NCBI GenBank assembly: GCA_022264855.1
Contig: JABYQU010000004.1
Span: 744,001-808,000 of the forward strand
Reading direction: 5' to 3'
DNA: 64,000 nt
Source of the DNA: Lenzites betulinus
Lineage: Eukaryota; Basidiomycota; Agaricomycetes; Polyporales; Polyporaceae
Numbering within the stretch: the stretch's first letter is position 1; the number at the start of each line of letters is the position of its first letter. Positions 35,013 through 45,817 of the stretch are shown one piece after another. The position numbers and the translations under genes are program-made. The notes beneath the pieces were generated by a model that made no database searches, was not told the DNA's origin, and saw nothing but the letters and a program-made list of their open reading frames with translations.

Positions 35013-35519
35013 GCCTTCATTGAGACAGTTATATGGGTCCCAAGAGGCACCAGCTAGGGACGAAGCATTCGATTTATCACATCCCGAGTGCATGTCAGTT
35101 GCCATTTGGGTCGGTATATTGTAGGTGGCCGCCGTATGCAAGTAGCAGCGCATGTGGGTGGTCGTATATGCATAGTATATGAGGTCCCTGCTCGGAGACA
35201 CAGAGATAGCCATATCGCCGGGGCCATCGGGGGCAACTCACGGAGGCGGGAGGGTATGACGTCTGCAACAGGTACAGGGAGGTCCTCCGTGTACATGTTG
35301 GAAGGGCACGACGGCGTCCGGGGGCAGGTATATGCATTGTACGCGTGACGGGTATGTACTCGCGTGTCTTCCTCCAAGGTAGTAGTATCGTTACATCCTG
35401 GCCTGGCCAGTAGCTCAAAGGCAGCCACGCGATCTTCTTCTGAATCTACGAGTCCGATGTTCCTCTCAACCTTGTACCTTCGATCGCCCCCGCGGGGCGG
35501 GGCGGAGGTACGTAGAACT
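35013..35519. other. 3' flank of the aminotransferase gene
   Basis: About 500 bp. Open frames on both strands have no recognisable content. Confidence 0.4.
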
Positions 35520-37601
35520 CTAGACGAGCTGGTCGATCTGGTGCACGCTGTCGATGCTCTTCTTGTAGCTGTGCCCGAGCGCCGAGCCGCCCTCCTTCTT
35601 CGCCTTGCGGAGCACACGCCCGATCGCGTCCAGACCTACGCCACGCCCCGGTCAGCATATCAGCGAGGCTCACCACAATGAAAACACACACCCTTGTCAA
35701 GGTCCTCGAGCGGCGGCCCGAACGAGAGCCGCACAAAGTGGTGGCACGGCGAGTGGAAGAGGTTCCTGCGGTGCGCGGGGTTGATGTCGAAGAAGATCCC
35801 GGGGATCACGATCGTCTTCTCCTTCAGGAGCTCCTCGAAGAACGTGAGGCCGTTGTTGAGCGGCGCGGGCAGTTGCTCGAGGTTCAGCCAGATGTAGAAC
35901 GTCGCGACGGGCGGCACGGCGACCTTAAGCCCGAGCGCCTCGAGCCGCTGCAGCACGTGGTCGCGCTTGTGCTTGAAGTGCTTTTGGAGCGCGACCTTTT
36001 CTTGCAGGACGCGGTCCGGGTCCAGAAGGGGGATCGCGGCGAGTTGGAGGCTGGCAGTGGAGGGCTGAGCTGCCGTATTACTATGCGACTTAACCAAGAA
36101 ACTCACGGGTGGTTGGCACCGCCGTCCAGGAATGAGCCGGACTGAGAGAGGGCGGTGATGAGGTTCTTGGGCCCGAGTACCCAGCACACTCGCCAGCCGG
36201 GAAGACGCCAGTTCTACGTAAAGGGTGCATAATTCAGCTACCGTCGATTGGCTGGCTATATGCGCTGCGAACCTTTGTCAGACCGTTGACAATGACAACG
36301 GGGTCCTAGATATTCTATATGTCAGTAGCGAGCACTTCTATCTGCATCGTCGACACGGACCTGGTCAACGTTGTCGATGTACCTCGCGGAGGACACAGAG
36401 TGCCCATAATTCTCGTCCTCCGGATACATATACCACGAATAGAACTGTATCATCGGATTTGAGCGTCGTACTTCTTTTTCAGCATGCAAACAAACCTTAC
36501 CTCATCCATGATTAGAGTCGCTGCGGAATCACGGGCGACATTAACCAAGGCTTTCAGCTCTTCGCCCTGAATTACCTGGCCAGTGGGGTTGCGAGGATTG
36601 GATGCAAGGATAACCTCCAGACCCTGGGTGCGAATGTCCTTGCGAATCTGGTCTACGTCGAGCCTGTAGTGGTTCTCCGCGTCCAAGCTGGTGATGATTC
36701 TCAGCACGCCTTCCCACAAATAGAGCATAGTTACCTACGCGGTAGGAACCGGCACGAGCCGTTTGAAGGCGCTCAAAACCTGGTCATATGCGGTATAGTC
36801 CGGGATTTGATACGACTGTTCTTGCGGTCAGGCGGGTTCAGACCAAATTTCATGCAAGGCACACGTACGCAGTACACATCGCCGACAACGGCGGCAACAC
36901 GCGAGAGACCCGCGCGACCTCCGGGGACAATACACACATTCTCGAACGTGTATTGGCTGAGCTTGCCCTCGCGGTATTGGTGGTTGTACAGCTCGGCCAC
37001 CGCCTCGCGGAGGGCTGATGATCGTGATGTCAGTCACTGGTCGCCGCAAACCTATCCCCGCGGGCGCTGCGAAAGATCAAACCTACCTTTGACACCGGTC
37101 GTGGGCGCGTACTCGAGCGAGTCCTCGGGAAGGGGGATGCTCGTCGGGCGGGCGGGAGCATCTGGTATCTGTCCGACTTCGGGCGCACCCTGGCCAAGGT
37201 TCGCCCACTCGTGCGAGGACGCGTAGGAGAAGCCGTTCGCCATGGCGCGGTCGGAGCAGTAGATGACACCGGTGCTGCCGGGGTGCTCGATACCGGGGAC
37301 GGTCTCCTCATCCGGGTTCACGGTCTGGGGAAGGCTGCCCTTGGGCTTATGTCCAGCGGATTGGCGGAAGATCTACGGATGGTTTTTCAGTATATGCGTT
37401 CCACGGTAGCCAGGAGTGCTTACCCTGTGAGCCTCCGAGTCCTTTTCGTGTCTGTAGTGTCGGATTATGTCGTGGACCTGCGCGAACGTCGGTCAGGTGT
37501 TTGGTATACACATGTGGGGATTTACTCACTACGTCGCGCAGGTGCAGCGGCGTAGACCTGCCGGACCTGCCCGTGGGTGTGCTTGTGCCGGAGAGCGACA
37601 T
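35520..37601 (-). CDS. Class I/II PLP-dependent aminotransferase
   Basis: Fold-type I aminotransferase; the exact amino acid substrate is not deducible. The start at 37601 gives MSLSGTSTPTGRSGRSTPLH. Exons read GHKPKGSLPQTVNPDEE, SSHEWANLGQGAPEVGQIP, ALREAVAELYNHQYREGKLS, NVCIVPGGRAGLSRVAAVVG, the substrate/PLP loop VILASNPRNPTGQVIQGEEL, and DPVVIVNGLTK spliced to NWRLPGWRVCWVLGPKN, giving the Schiff-base lysine in LTKNWR. The C-terminal part has KVAVPPVATFYIWLNLEQLP and HHFVRLSFGPPLEDLDKG with the carboxylate-binding Arg, ending SIDSVHQIDQLV. About eight introns are present. It is divergent from arginase. A scrap of its 3' end seems to recur beside copy A at 10.48 kb. Confidence 0.85.
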
Positions 37602-38044
37602 TGTGGGTGGGGGGAAGAGCAGGGGGAGTATGGGGTCGAGGCGGGGGGGAGCAGGGATTATATATCGGGCCCCAATCAGGCTTCGCCGAATCTATCAGAG
37701 CAGCGGGCAGGAGGCGGAGGCGTGTTTGGTCACAGCCAGTTCTGTTCAGAGCTCCCATCGCGTCCCAAAGTCGATGATGGTGGTGACAACATCGTTATTC
37801 TTAGTTTTCCCTGCCGCCGGTCCAGTGCAGCGCGAGAGATTAGATTAGATCAGAGTGGCCTATGTCATCTTATGTCATCAGCAGCTGTCAATGTCATGGG
37901 GGTCATTCTTTCCGGAACTTGTGTTCATGCTAGATCTAGGCGCTCATAAAGTGCTCTTATACCGTGAACCCGGCTTGGCCTCTATCCAGCCCGCTGCCTT
38001 TCTCTCCACCACTTTCAGTCGCTTTTGCTCTTGACTCAACCGTA
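37602..38044. promoter_or_regulatory. Shared divergent promoter aminotransferase / arginase
   Basis: 443 bp between two start codons. ATTATATAT at 37658-37665 is a TATA-like element about 57 bp upstream of the aminotransferase start. Both products act on amino acids, so co-regulation is plausible but inferred. Confidence 0.5.
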
Positions 38045-39496
38045 ATGGCTGCCCGCATCGAATCCTCCGTCTCCCGCTTCCTCCCCGACCCCAAGAGAGT
38101 CGCAGTGAGTACAGCTCCTCGAGTCGAACTACCTCGCGCACCTAATTCTGACCAATTCAGTAGATCGTTGGTTGCCCCTTCAGGTGAGCGAGCATCGCGT
38201 ACAACAATCACCACACGTACTCACCGTGCCCACCAACCGGCTCTAGCGGCGGCCAGGTGAGCCCTTCCGAGCCCGCTTCCTCTCCGTGCACTCACATCGC
38301 GCGGAAAGACCAAGCTCGGCGTCGACGACGGTCCCATCCGCCTCGTCGAGGCCGGTCTGCCCGAGCAGCTCACCGAGCTCGGCTGGGATGTCCAGTTCGA
38401 CGGCCACCACCAGTTCGACGCGATCGAGGCTGCGAACGATCCCCCCATTGGCAAGCTCAAGAACGCACGCCTCGTGTCGCGTGTCTGCAGCGCCGTCGCG
38501 GATGTCGTAGGCGAGCACGCTAAAAACGGGCAATTGCCCCTTACGCTCGGCGGCGATCACTCGCTGGTACGTGTCTGCTTCCGAGAGAAGCCCGCGCGGC
38601 ACGACTAACGTACCACGAGCACAGGCGATGGGCACCATCTCCGGGACGCTGCAGTATGTTTAGCTCGCCATGCATCGCTGGCGGTTCGCTGACGTGGCGC
38701 AGGAAATACCCCGACGCATGTGTCGTGTGGGTCGACGCGCATGCGGACATTAACACCGCCGAAACGACGGACTCCGGTACGCATCCACCGCGTCTGTCAC
38801 TCTAGCTGCCGGGCGCTTACCATCTTTCCCTGCTTCCGATGTGACCGCGCACGCAAACTCCGGATACCGATAACGCAGGGAACATCCACGGGATGCCGCT
38901 CTCGTTCCTGCTCGGGATCGGGCCCAAGGTCGAGGAGTTCGCGTGGGTGCAGCCGCTGCTGAAGCCGCACCGGCTCGTGTACATCGGCCTGCGCGATGTC
39001 GACCACGGCGAGCGCCGGATCCTGCGCGAGCACGGCATCAAGGCATTCAGCATGCACGAGGTCGACAAGTACGGCATCGGGCGCGTCGTCGAGATGGCGC
39101 TCGACCACGTCAACCCCGGCCGCAAGCTCCCGATTCATTTGAGCTTCGACGTCGATGCGCTCGACCCGACTGTCGCGCCCTCGACGGGTACGCCCGTCCG
39201 TGGTGGCCTGACGTTCAGGGAGGGTCACTACATCTGCGAGGCGGTGTACGAGACTGGATGTCTGGTTGCTCTGGATATCATGGTCAGTACTTTTTTGGGG
39301 TGGATATGGGACGTAGAATCGAGCTGACTCTGTGCACAGGAGGTCAACCCGTCCCTCGCGGACAGCGAGTCCGTCAAGGCGACGGTCGCCGTCGGCTGCT
39401 CGCTCGCGCGTGCTGCACTCGGTACGTCTGAATCCGCTCGCTCGTATGACGCGGCGCGCTAACGTCCATGCGTCCGCAGGCGAGACTCTGCTCTAA
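38045..39496 (+). CDS. CAR1: Arginase
   Basis: Binuclear manganese enzyme hydrolysing arginine to ornithine and urea. The start at 38045 gives MAARIESSVSRFLPDPKRVA. Then come two tiny exons: 38164-38183 (IVGCPFS) and a 10-nt exon 38247-38256 completing SGGQ. The next exon starts at 38309 (TKLGVDDGPIRLVEAGL). Metal ligands are present in LTLGGDHSL, VVWVDAHADINT and HLSFDVDALDPTVAPSTGTP. Other family text: GNIHGMPLSFLLG, YIGLRDVDHGERRILREHGI, GGLTFREGHYICEAVYETG and EVNPSLAD. It ends in LARAALGETLL. Intron 1 ends CAGTAG, where only the second AG avoids an in-frame stop. Identification is secure. Confidence 0.95.
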
Positions 39497-39858
39497 GCCA
39501 GAGTGGCACACAACAGACTATCCCGTCTCCGTGTGGAAGGTGAACAGGTGTATGTACAGTTTCGCAGCGCACCGCTAGATGTAGCATACATTGTGTAATA
39601 CCGTGCTCCCGTAGCATAGCGGCAATGTGAGTGTGGACGTCATGTCGTACAGCGCCCTAACGGGGGAGCTAGGCACATCGCGCGGTAAGACTCAGATGTA
39701 CGCTCCCAGCAGCCTCATTCGAATCCAGTTCTGGCGAAACGTCTCTCATTCATGCATTGACAAGACTACATGCAAAGCTCACGACTGGATCGTAACCGTC
39801 AAGAGCGTCACGATCCCGTCCACCGCAATTCCTGCAAGGTCCACGCGCGTCAGCACCT
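39497..39858. other. Convergent intergenic arginase / secreted protein
   Basis: 362 bp of 3' flanks, nothing else recognised. Confidence 0.5.
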
Positions 39859-40861
39859 TCAAGACAACGAATCGAGACTGAACGCGAGAAACGCACCGTG
39901 GTTCACCCCGTCGCTCCCTGCAGGCATGATGCCCGTGATGTTCTTCGCCTCGGTGTTGTACGTGACGCCGCCGTGGCTCTTCGTGCCCACCGCGCCCGCG
40001 ACGAGCTCGTCCCTGCAGACCACGAGTGAGTGCGCGCCCAACGCGGAGGAACGGTGCGCGGATGAACGTACCGCCCGATGTTGTACCCGTCCGCGACGAT
40101 GTCGTGGTTCTTGGTCGCGGGCTCCTCCTTGGACGCGCTACATCAAGCATCTCGCCGCTCAGCTTCCGCAAACACACGGAGGAGACGAGGGTGGACCACT
40201 CACGCCAAGAAGAGCGCGCCGCTGTTCGCCTGCGTGCCGTTCTGCCTGAAGACGCTGTACGCATCGAACGGGTACGTCAGCCGCCGCACTTGCCCTCGAC
40301 CCGAACCCGAGCGCGGCACACTGACCGGAAGTGGTTCCCGCCGATCAGGCTCTCCAGGCACGTCCCGAGGTCGTCGTTCCCGAAGTCCTGGCGGAACTCG
40401 ACGGTCTGGTTCACGACGCCGTTCCCGTCGCCCAGGTTCGCGGTCTGCGGGTCGCCGATGTGCAGCCCCAGGCACTCCTTCGAGCTGCGCACGCAAACGC
40501 AAATGCAAAAATTCCAGCAGTCAGCGGTGTCGCGCCGCGGTGGATGCACGAGGGGGGACGGGTGCTCACAAGCCAATCGCCTGTGCGTAGTTCAGGAGCC
40601 CGGCGTCCGTGAGGACGTCCGGGGAGCTCTGCCCGGAGATGATGACCTGTCCGGAGTGTCCGTGTCAGCCGCATAAGCGCAAAATCGGGTGGGATGGAGG
40701 CTGACATTCAAAGGCTCGCCGCCGAACGTCGCGTTATCGAAGATGCTGCCGCCGCCCTGGGCGGGGTCGAAGAAGTCGTCGGCGCGCTTCTGGAGCACGA
40801 GCCCGGTCGTGATAGCGGAGCCGTAAACGAGCACCAAGGCAGCCAAGGGAACGCTGAGCAT
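39859..40861 (-). CDS. Unrecognised secreted protein
   Basis: The ATG at 40861 starts a signal peptide (MLSVPLAALVLVYGSAITTG) followed by a dibasic-containing segment LVLQKRADDFFDPAQGGGS. Introns split the rest: VIISGQSSPDVLTDAGLLNY, ECLGLHIGDPQTANLGDGNG, VVNQTVEFRQDFGNDDLGTC, RQNGTQANSGALFLA, EEPATKNHDIVADGYNIG and ARDELVAGAVG-type text (read RDELVAGAVGTKSHGGVTYN), ending GVNHGAFLAFSLDSLS. It has two or three Cys and several Asn-glycosylation sites but no catalytic motif I recognise. A KR pair after the signal peptide could be a Kex2-type cleavage site. A TATA-like element lies at 41028-41034. Probably about 230-250 residues; function unknown. Confidence 0.7.
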
Positions 40862-42054
40862 GTTGGGAATCAAGTAGTAGAAGCGGGGGGTAGAGGGAGG
40901 AATAAAGGTGGAACGTTGAACTTGAAGGCGTGAGGGCGTAAAAAGCTAGTAGGCCACTGAAGAAAGAGCACCAGGGGATAACGACCTGTCGTTGATCACG
41001 GAGGACCAGGAGAGGGTGACCCCATGGTTTTATACCGTAGCAGCCCGGGCATGCGCCCGTGCCCTATGGGGATCGGGCCCAAGGGCTCCGTTGGGCTTGA
41101 TGGCGGCAGGCCTGCGGGCGGCGAGGAGACCATCACGATAGCCAGGGATGTGATGGTGTATGCATAGCCATGTGTCGTCGTGGTTTGAGTGCCAGCATAG
41201 AGATGTGTTCAGATGCCAAGCCTCGCCGCCGCTCACGGTGGGTGAGAATGGGCGTGCACACCGCGTTGGGCGCTGATGGTAGGATCCTATGCCAATCGTG
41301 CACGGCAGGCCTACTAAGAATGACGGAATGTTTGATACTACCGTATCCGAAGGCGGGGAAGCTGCATGACGACCCTCTCGATGTCTCGAACACGACCTTT
41401 GGGGACATAAGACTGTATGAGAACTAGGTAGGCCAGGGTCATAGTTACGCCAAGAAGGATGTGAGACCGTACGTACGATGTGGCAGATGTACAGAGACTC
41501 GAGGAGGATGAGCACCGACATAAAGAGGCGCCCAACGCGATCAGTCATATTCACGTGCATTTTGTCACAGATTCGCACTTCCGACGGTGTGGAGGACGAC
41601 TCCTCGCTATCTACTTTCTACCGTCACTGGCTTATCCGCCCTGTTGTTGAACGAACTCACCCGCCGCGTACAGTGATGTCAAAGCGTGCTCGAACGCCTA
41701 CTTCGCCATGCTTGACTCGCAATTCAAAACTGGACCAACTTTCATGCGACGTCTCTAGCTGTAACTGTAGTGCGCCGAGGCTTGGTTCGGGGGCTCTATG
41801 AGGATAATCTGAAATCATCCAAACCTCGACGACCTCTAAAAGGTGGCTGGCACCGACCATGATAGAGGCTGGCGTTGGCTGGCCATTCGTCTTGACAGTC
41901 TACTGTGTCCATGTGAGATCGGTCAGCCTCCACGGCTCCCGACCTGCAGCCCGATCCATGCAAGCCCCGTACACTCCCCAGCAAGCCACCCCGTCTCCCT
42001 CATACGAATTTCTACACCCTCACTGCTGGCCATCCCCATATACTCGTCCTTATC
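40862..42054. other. Divergent intergenic region; possible unrecognised minus-strand exons
   Basis: About 1.2 kb. TTTTATA at 41028-41034 (minus TATAAAA) serves the secreted-protein gene. On the minus strand between 41860 and 41400 there are frames with coding-like text (DITVRGG followed by a GT donor; a hydrophobic RLFMSVLILLESLYICHI), which could be remnants or exons of a small membrane protein, but no consistent gene model could be built. Confidence 0.3.
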
Positions 42055-43943
42055 ATGAGGACAACCGGCCGCCCTCCTACTGCGCGCAAGACGCCACAAG
42101 CCACTCCCTCACCTACCAAATCCGGTGTCTATATCCATCCCCAATTACAACAGCATACTCTCGTGGACCCTGCCACGATGCAGGCCTATGCATACATGCA
42201 GCCTCCGCCCGGCTGGCCGGGGATGGACGCCGCCCGCCTCGCGTACCCGCCCGGCTCCTTCGCCCAGCTCCCACCAGGCGTCCCCATTCCACCTATGGGA
42301 TACCCCGGGATTCCCCCCGCCATGACCGCGCAGCAATTCCAGGCCCAACAAGCCCTCGTGCTCCAAGCCCAGCTCGCTCAGCTGGGGTACGGTCCGCCCG
42401 CGCAGTTCCAACAGCTTGCCCCGCCACCTGTGGAAGTCATCCCGGAGCTCCCGGAGCGCGACCCGTTTGTGTACGTGCAGCCGGAGGTGAGCGAGGCGGT
42501 GGACGCGGAGCTCATGGAGACGATCCGGAAGCGCGCGCTGTTCGTCGCGCCCCCTATGGGCCGCATTCGCATTCCGCAGGCGTGCGAGCGGTGCAGGAAG
42601 CGGAAGACGAAGGTGCGCTACTTGTCAAGCCGTTTAGACCTTAACAAAAGGTGTTGATGCAGTCTCTCTCAGTGCACTGGAGAGAAGCCGCAGTGCAAAC
42701 GCTGTCAGAAGCGGGGGTTCGAGTGCGAGTACGTGTGGGAGCACCGCGCGAACAAGACCAAGAAGGCGGTAGCAGAGCGCGAACAGGCGGGCTCGGAGGC
42801 CGCGGAATACGGGCAAGCGTACCCCGGGATCGTCGCACCCGTCCCTGTGCGCGCGCGTCCGCCCATGGCGCATGCTTTCTCGTCCTCGTCTGGCTACTCT
42901 GCGGGTAGCGCTTCGTCTCTGCCGCCACCTCTCATGTTCGCTGGGCATCCTGGTCAGCTCTATCTTGCGCCTGTGCCGCCCCCGCTTGGAGCTCCCGCTG
43001 GATACTTGGTGAACTCGGGTCCTTCGGCTTTGCCTACTCCTACGATCATGGTCGACGGCTGCCCCATCTCTGCTGGGAAGGCGCCTGCTAAGGCACCCAC
43101 CGCTGCTGCTGCTCGTGCTGCTCGGTCTCGCTCTGGTACTCGATCCATCAAGCCCACACCTTCGAACTCTGTGCAGGACCTGCAGGCTATGTCTAGGTCT
43201 ACGTCGACTATGTCTATGCAGTACCCGGATCTCCCTGCGCCTTGGCCCTCGCCTTCGACGTCTTGCCAGGGGTGTATCTCCGAGATGACGAACTGTGCCG
43301 GATGCACTACAGACCACGAGGTTATGCAGTACGTAGCCACTTCTATCCTCCTTTCCTCGCTCTTCATGCTCATGGCTCTTTACCCAGCGGTGCGCCACAT
43401 CAACGCACGGATGGCATGCACGCATGCGGATCTATGCCCAACGTCGACGCGCTCATGCACGGCCCGCCCCCACCATCGCCGCCTCCGGCGGTCAAGCAAC
43501 ACCTGCTCGACGCGCTCAACAAGGTGCTCGCCAGGCAAGCGACCGAGCAGGGCTATTCTGTCTCGCCCGACGACCGCAGACTGGAAGCCATGTCCGCCGT
43601 CCCGCCGCTGGCCTCGCGCGGGGGCTCCTCGTCCTCTTCTGGTGGCAGCAACCAGTCTGGCGTGCGCACGCCGTATGACTACTTCAACCTCCCTGGCTCT
43701 GCGGGGATGTCGTCCAGCCCCAGTCCAAGTACGATCTCGCCTGGGATGCTTAATTTGACCATGCGGAGCCCGGCCGAGGGCATGATGCCAAATGGTGGTG
43801 ATGGGTATCGGGGCGCGTATGCACCGACCGAGGCGTTTGTGCATCAGGTATATCAGTGCGCGAGAGAAGAGGAGGCTGAGAGCATGCAGTTTAGCGACTA
43901 CTTCCACGCGTTCAGTGACGGTTCGACTCCGGGGTCTATGTAA
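42055..43943 (+). CDS. Zn2Cys6 (Gal4-type) transcription factor
   Basis: Fungal-specific DNA-binding regulator with unknown targets. The start at 42055 gives MRTTGRPPTARKTPQATPSP and a long Pro/Gln-rich N-terminal region. The binuclear zinc cluster begins CERCRKRKTK and, after an intron, continues CTGEKPQCKRCQKRGFECEY; the spacing of six Cys is C-x2-C-x6-C-x6-C-x2-C-x6-C. The region after it is disordered Ser/Pro/Ala-rich; no fungal_trans domain is visible. The frame changes at a proposed 41-nt intron 43272-43312 (GTGTAT...CTACAG), joining SCQG to PRGYAVRSHFYPPFLALHAH. The end reads FSDYFHAFSDGSTPGSM. The zinc cluster is mid-protein, which is uncommon but known in basidiomycetes. Confidence 0.85.
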
Positions 43944-44263
43944 TTTTTCAGGGGTTATACTGCTCCATATGTCTTTTGAATTGCAGCATTACATGTGCTA
44001 TGTGGCACATGGACCACAGAGAGCTCTTCTCGTCTGAGCTTCGACGATTAATGGAGGGCCGTTATGACCGAATCCGGACCCACATGGACCCACGATCGCA
44101 GGCGAAGCGTTACGTAACAATACCGGAAAAGGCAAGGGGAGGGGGCAAGGGATCGGACAGGTCCTGGGGAGCAGAACTAAAACGTCGACCGCTATATCAT
44201 ATACCACCAGCGTCCTCAGATGCCCGACGCCCTCGCCCTTCTCTCCCCCTCGCTGCCCCCGCC
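43944..44263. other. Intergenic, promoter of the WC-2-like gene
   Basis: 320 bp. TATATCATATACC near 44191 may be a TATA region. Confidence 0.4.
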
Positions 44264-45559
44264 ATGTCCGCCTCCTCCTCCTCGCTGCCCCCCGTGACGC
44301 CCCAGGCAGACGGCGCACCACCCCCAATCAGCCCGACGAAGGAGATCCCCGTGTTCGAGTTCACGAAGCGCAAACGCTGGGCGGACCTCCTTGTCACCGA
44401 GCTCAACGACAACATCATCCTCGTCCTCTCCGAGGCCTGCCAGGTTTGGTACTGCGGGAGCGCGGTCACGGAGCTGCTGGGCTGGCGCGACGACGAGCTC
44501 GTCGACGGCGACTTTGTCGATCTCATGAATGGTACGCCACCTTCCCCTGCCCTCCCCTGCCCTTTCAAGCCCCGTTCCGCCACCACGCCCGCTGACGCAC
44601 CGACGCGCGGCCGCAGCGGACGACCGCGCGCACTTCCGCGCCGCGTTTGCGGAGAGCGTGCGCGCGCGGACGGAGATGCTCGCGTACGTGCGCCTGCAGT
44701 GCAAGCACGAGTTCTACGTCGCGAGCAACTACACCTCCGCCCCGCGCGAGGTCCTCTTCGAGCTCCGCGGCCGCCCGCACTACCTCCCCGACGGCGGCGC
44801 GTTCCAGTGCTACTTCGCCATGGCGCAGCCGCACCCGAGCCGCAACACCGCCATGTACGCATGTCCTCCTCCTTCTCCTTCTCTCTGCTTCCTGCCTTCT
44901 TGTTCCTTGTCCCTTGTCGCTTGTTTTGTGGGCGCGCGCTCGCGCTCGCGCGACGGCGTTCGTGCGACTTTACGTACCGGGGCTGATATGTCCCGTCACA
45001 CAGGCTCAACACGTTCCTCGAGCTGAAGATGGAGAACGAGCGGCTGGAGCAGCGCGTCGCGCAGCTCCGGGCCCAGTCCCAGGCGCTCGACGGCCAGGGC
45101 GACGGCTTCTTCACGACCTCGGAGAGCTTCGGCGCGGCGGACCCCGCGCGCGCCGGCTTCGACCTCGGGCCAGGCAGCATGGGCCCGGACGCGGACGACG
45201 ACGGGCCCAGGAAGAAGGTGCGTGCGATGCAATACGTCTTCCGTGCGTAACGGCAGATCGAGATGGACGCGCTGACTCTGAACGCGTGCAGGCGAAGCGG
45301 CTAGCCGCGGAGCAGCACGTCTGCGTTACGTGTGGACGCACGGACTCGCCGGAGTGGCGCAAGGTGAGGCCTGCACCCGCGCTCGGCGCGTCGCTATTTT
45401 TGCGTGCTTATCGATGCGCGCCGCTAGGGACCGATGGGCCCGAAGACGTTGTGCAACGCGTGCGGGCTGAGGTGGGCGAAGAAGGCGCGCAGGACGGGCG
45501 ACGCCGAGGGCGAGGGCGATTCCGCGGCGCAGGCGGGCGGCTCGAACATCATATTCTGA
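44264..45559 (+). CDS. wc-2: WC-2-like PAS/GATA blue-light transcription factor
   Basis: Partner of the WC-1 photoreceptor in the White Collar complex of fungi. The start at 44264 gives [24 protein letters not shown] domain follows: [20 protein letters not shown] (read [13 protein letters not shown]), [54 protein letters not shown] and [21 protein letters not shown] short coiled segment reads [20 protein letters not shown]. The C terminus holds a GATA-type finger, [20 protein letters not shown] then [13 protein letters not shown], with C-x2-C-x18-C-x2-C spacing, the plant-like spacing typical of WC-2. It ends GGSNIIF at 45559. Four introns. Identification is secure. Confidence 0.92.
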
Positions 45560-45817
45560 GGCTCCGCTACGCCGTTCTTGGCATACTCCGTTTGTACGAT
45601 ACAGCAGCACGCGCATACACATCCTGCGTTCCCGCTGCCTGCGCCACCCAAACAAGGTGGGCGCTTATAACATCCCTGTGCGTTCGGAATAGGCGCCTAC
45701 GCATTCTCCTCCGATCAACTATCATGCGATGCGCTGTGCCAAGCCTCCTTTTCATTTCCTTTTCGTTTACTACGGCCACGTCGTGCTATCCACAACTAAC
45801 TCAGCCAGCGCAGAAAG

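Noticed and set aside
39700..39760. ATTCGAATCC stretch resembling a tRNA B box
   Set aside because: No A box at the right distance and no cloverleaf could be folded around it.
41030..41860. Minus-strand frames with a hydrophobic segment
   Set aside because: No start, splice chain or family match that gives one consistent protein; described only as intergenic content.
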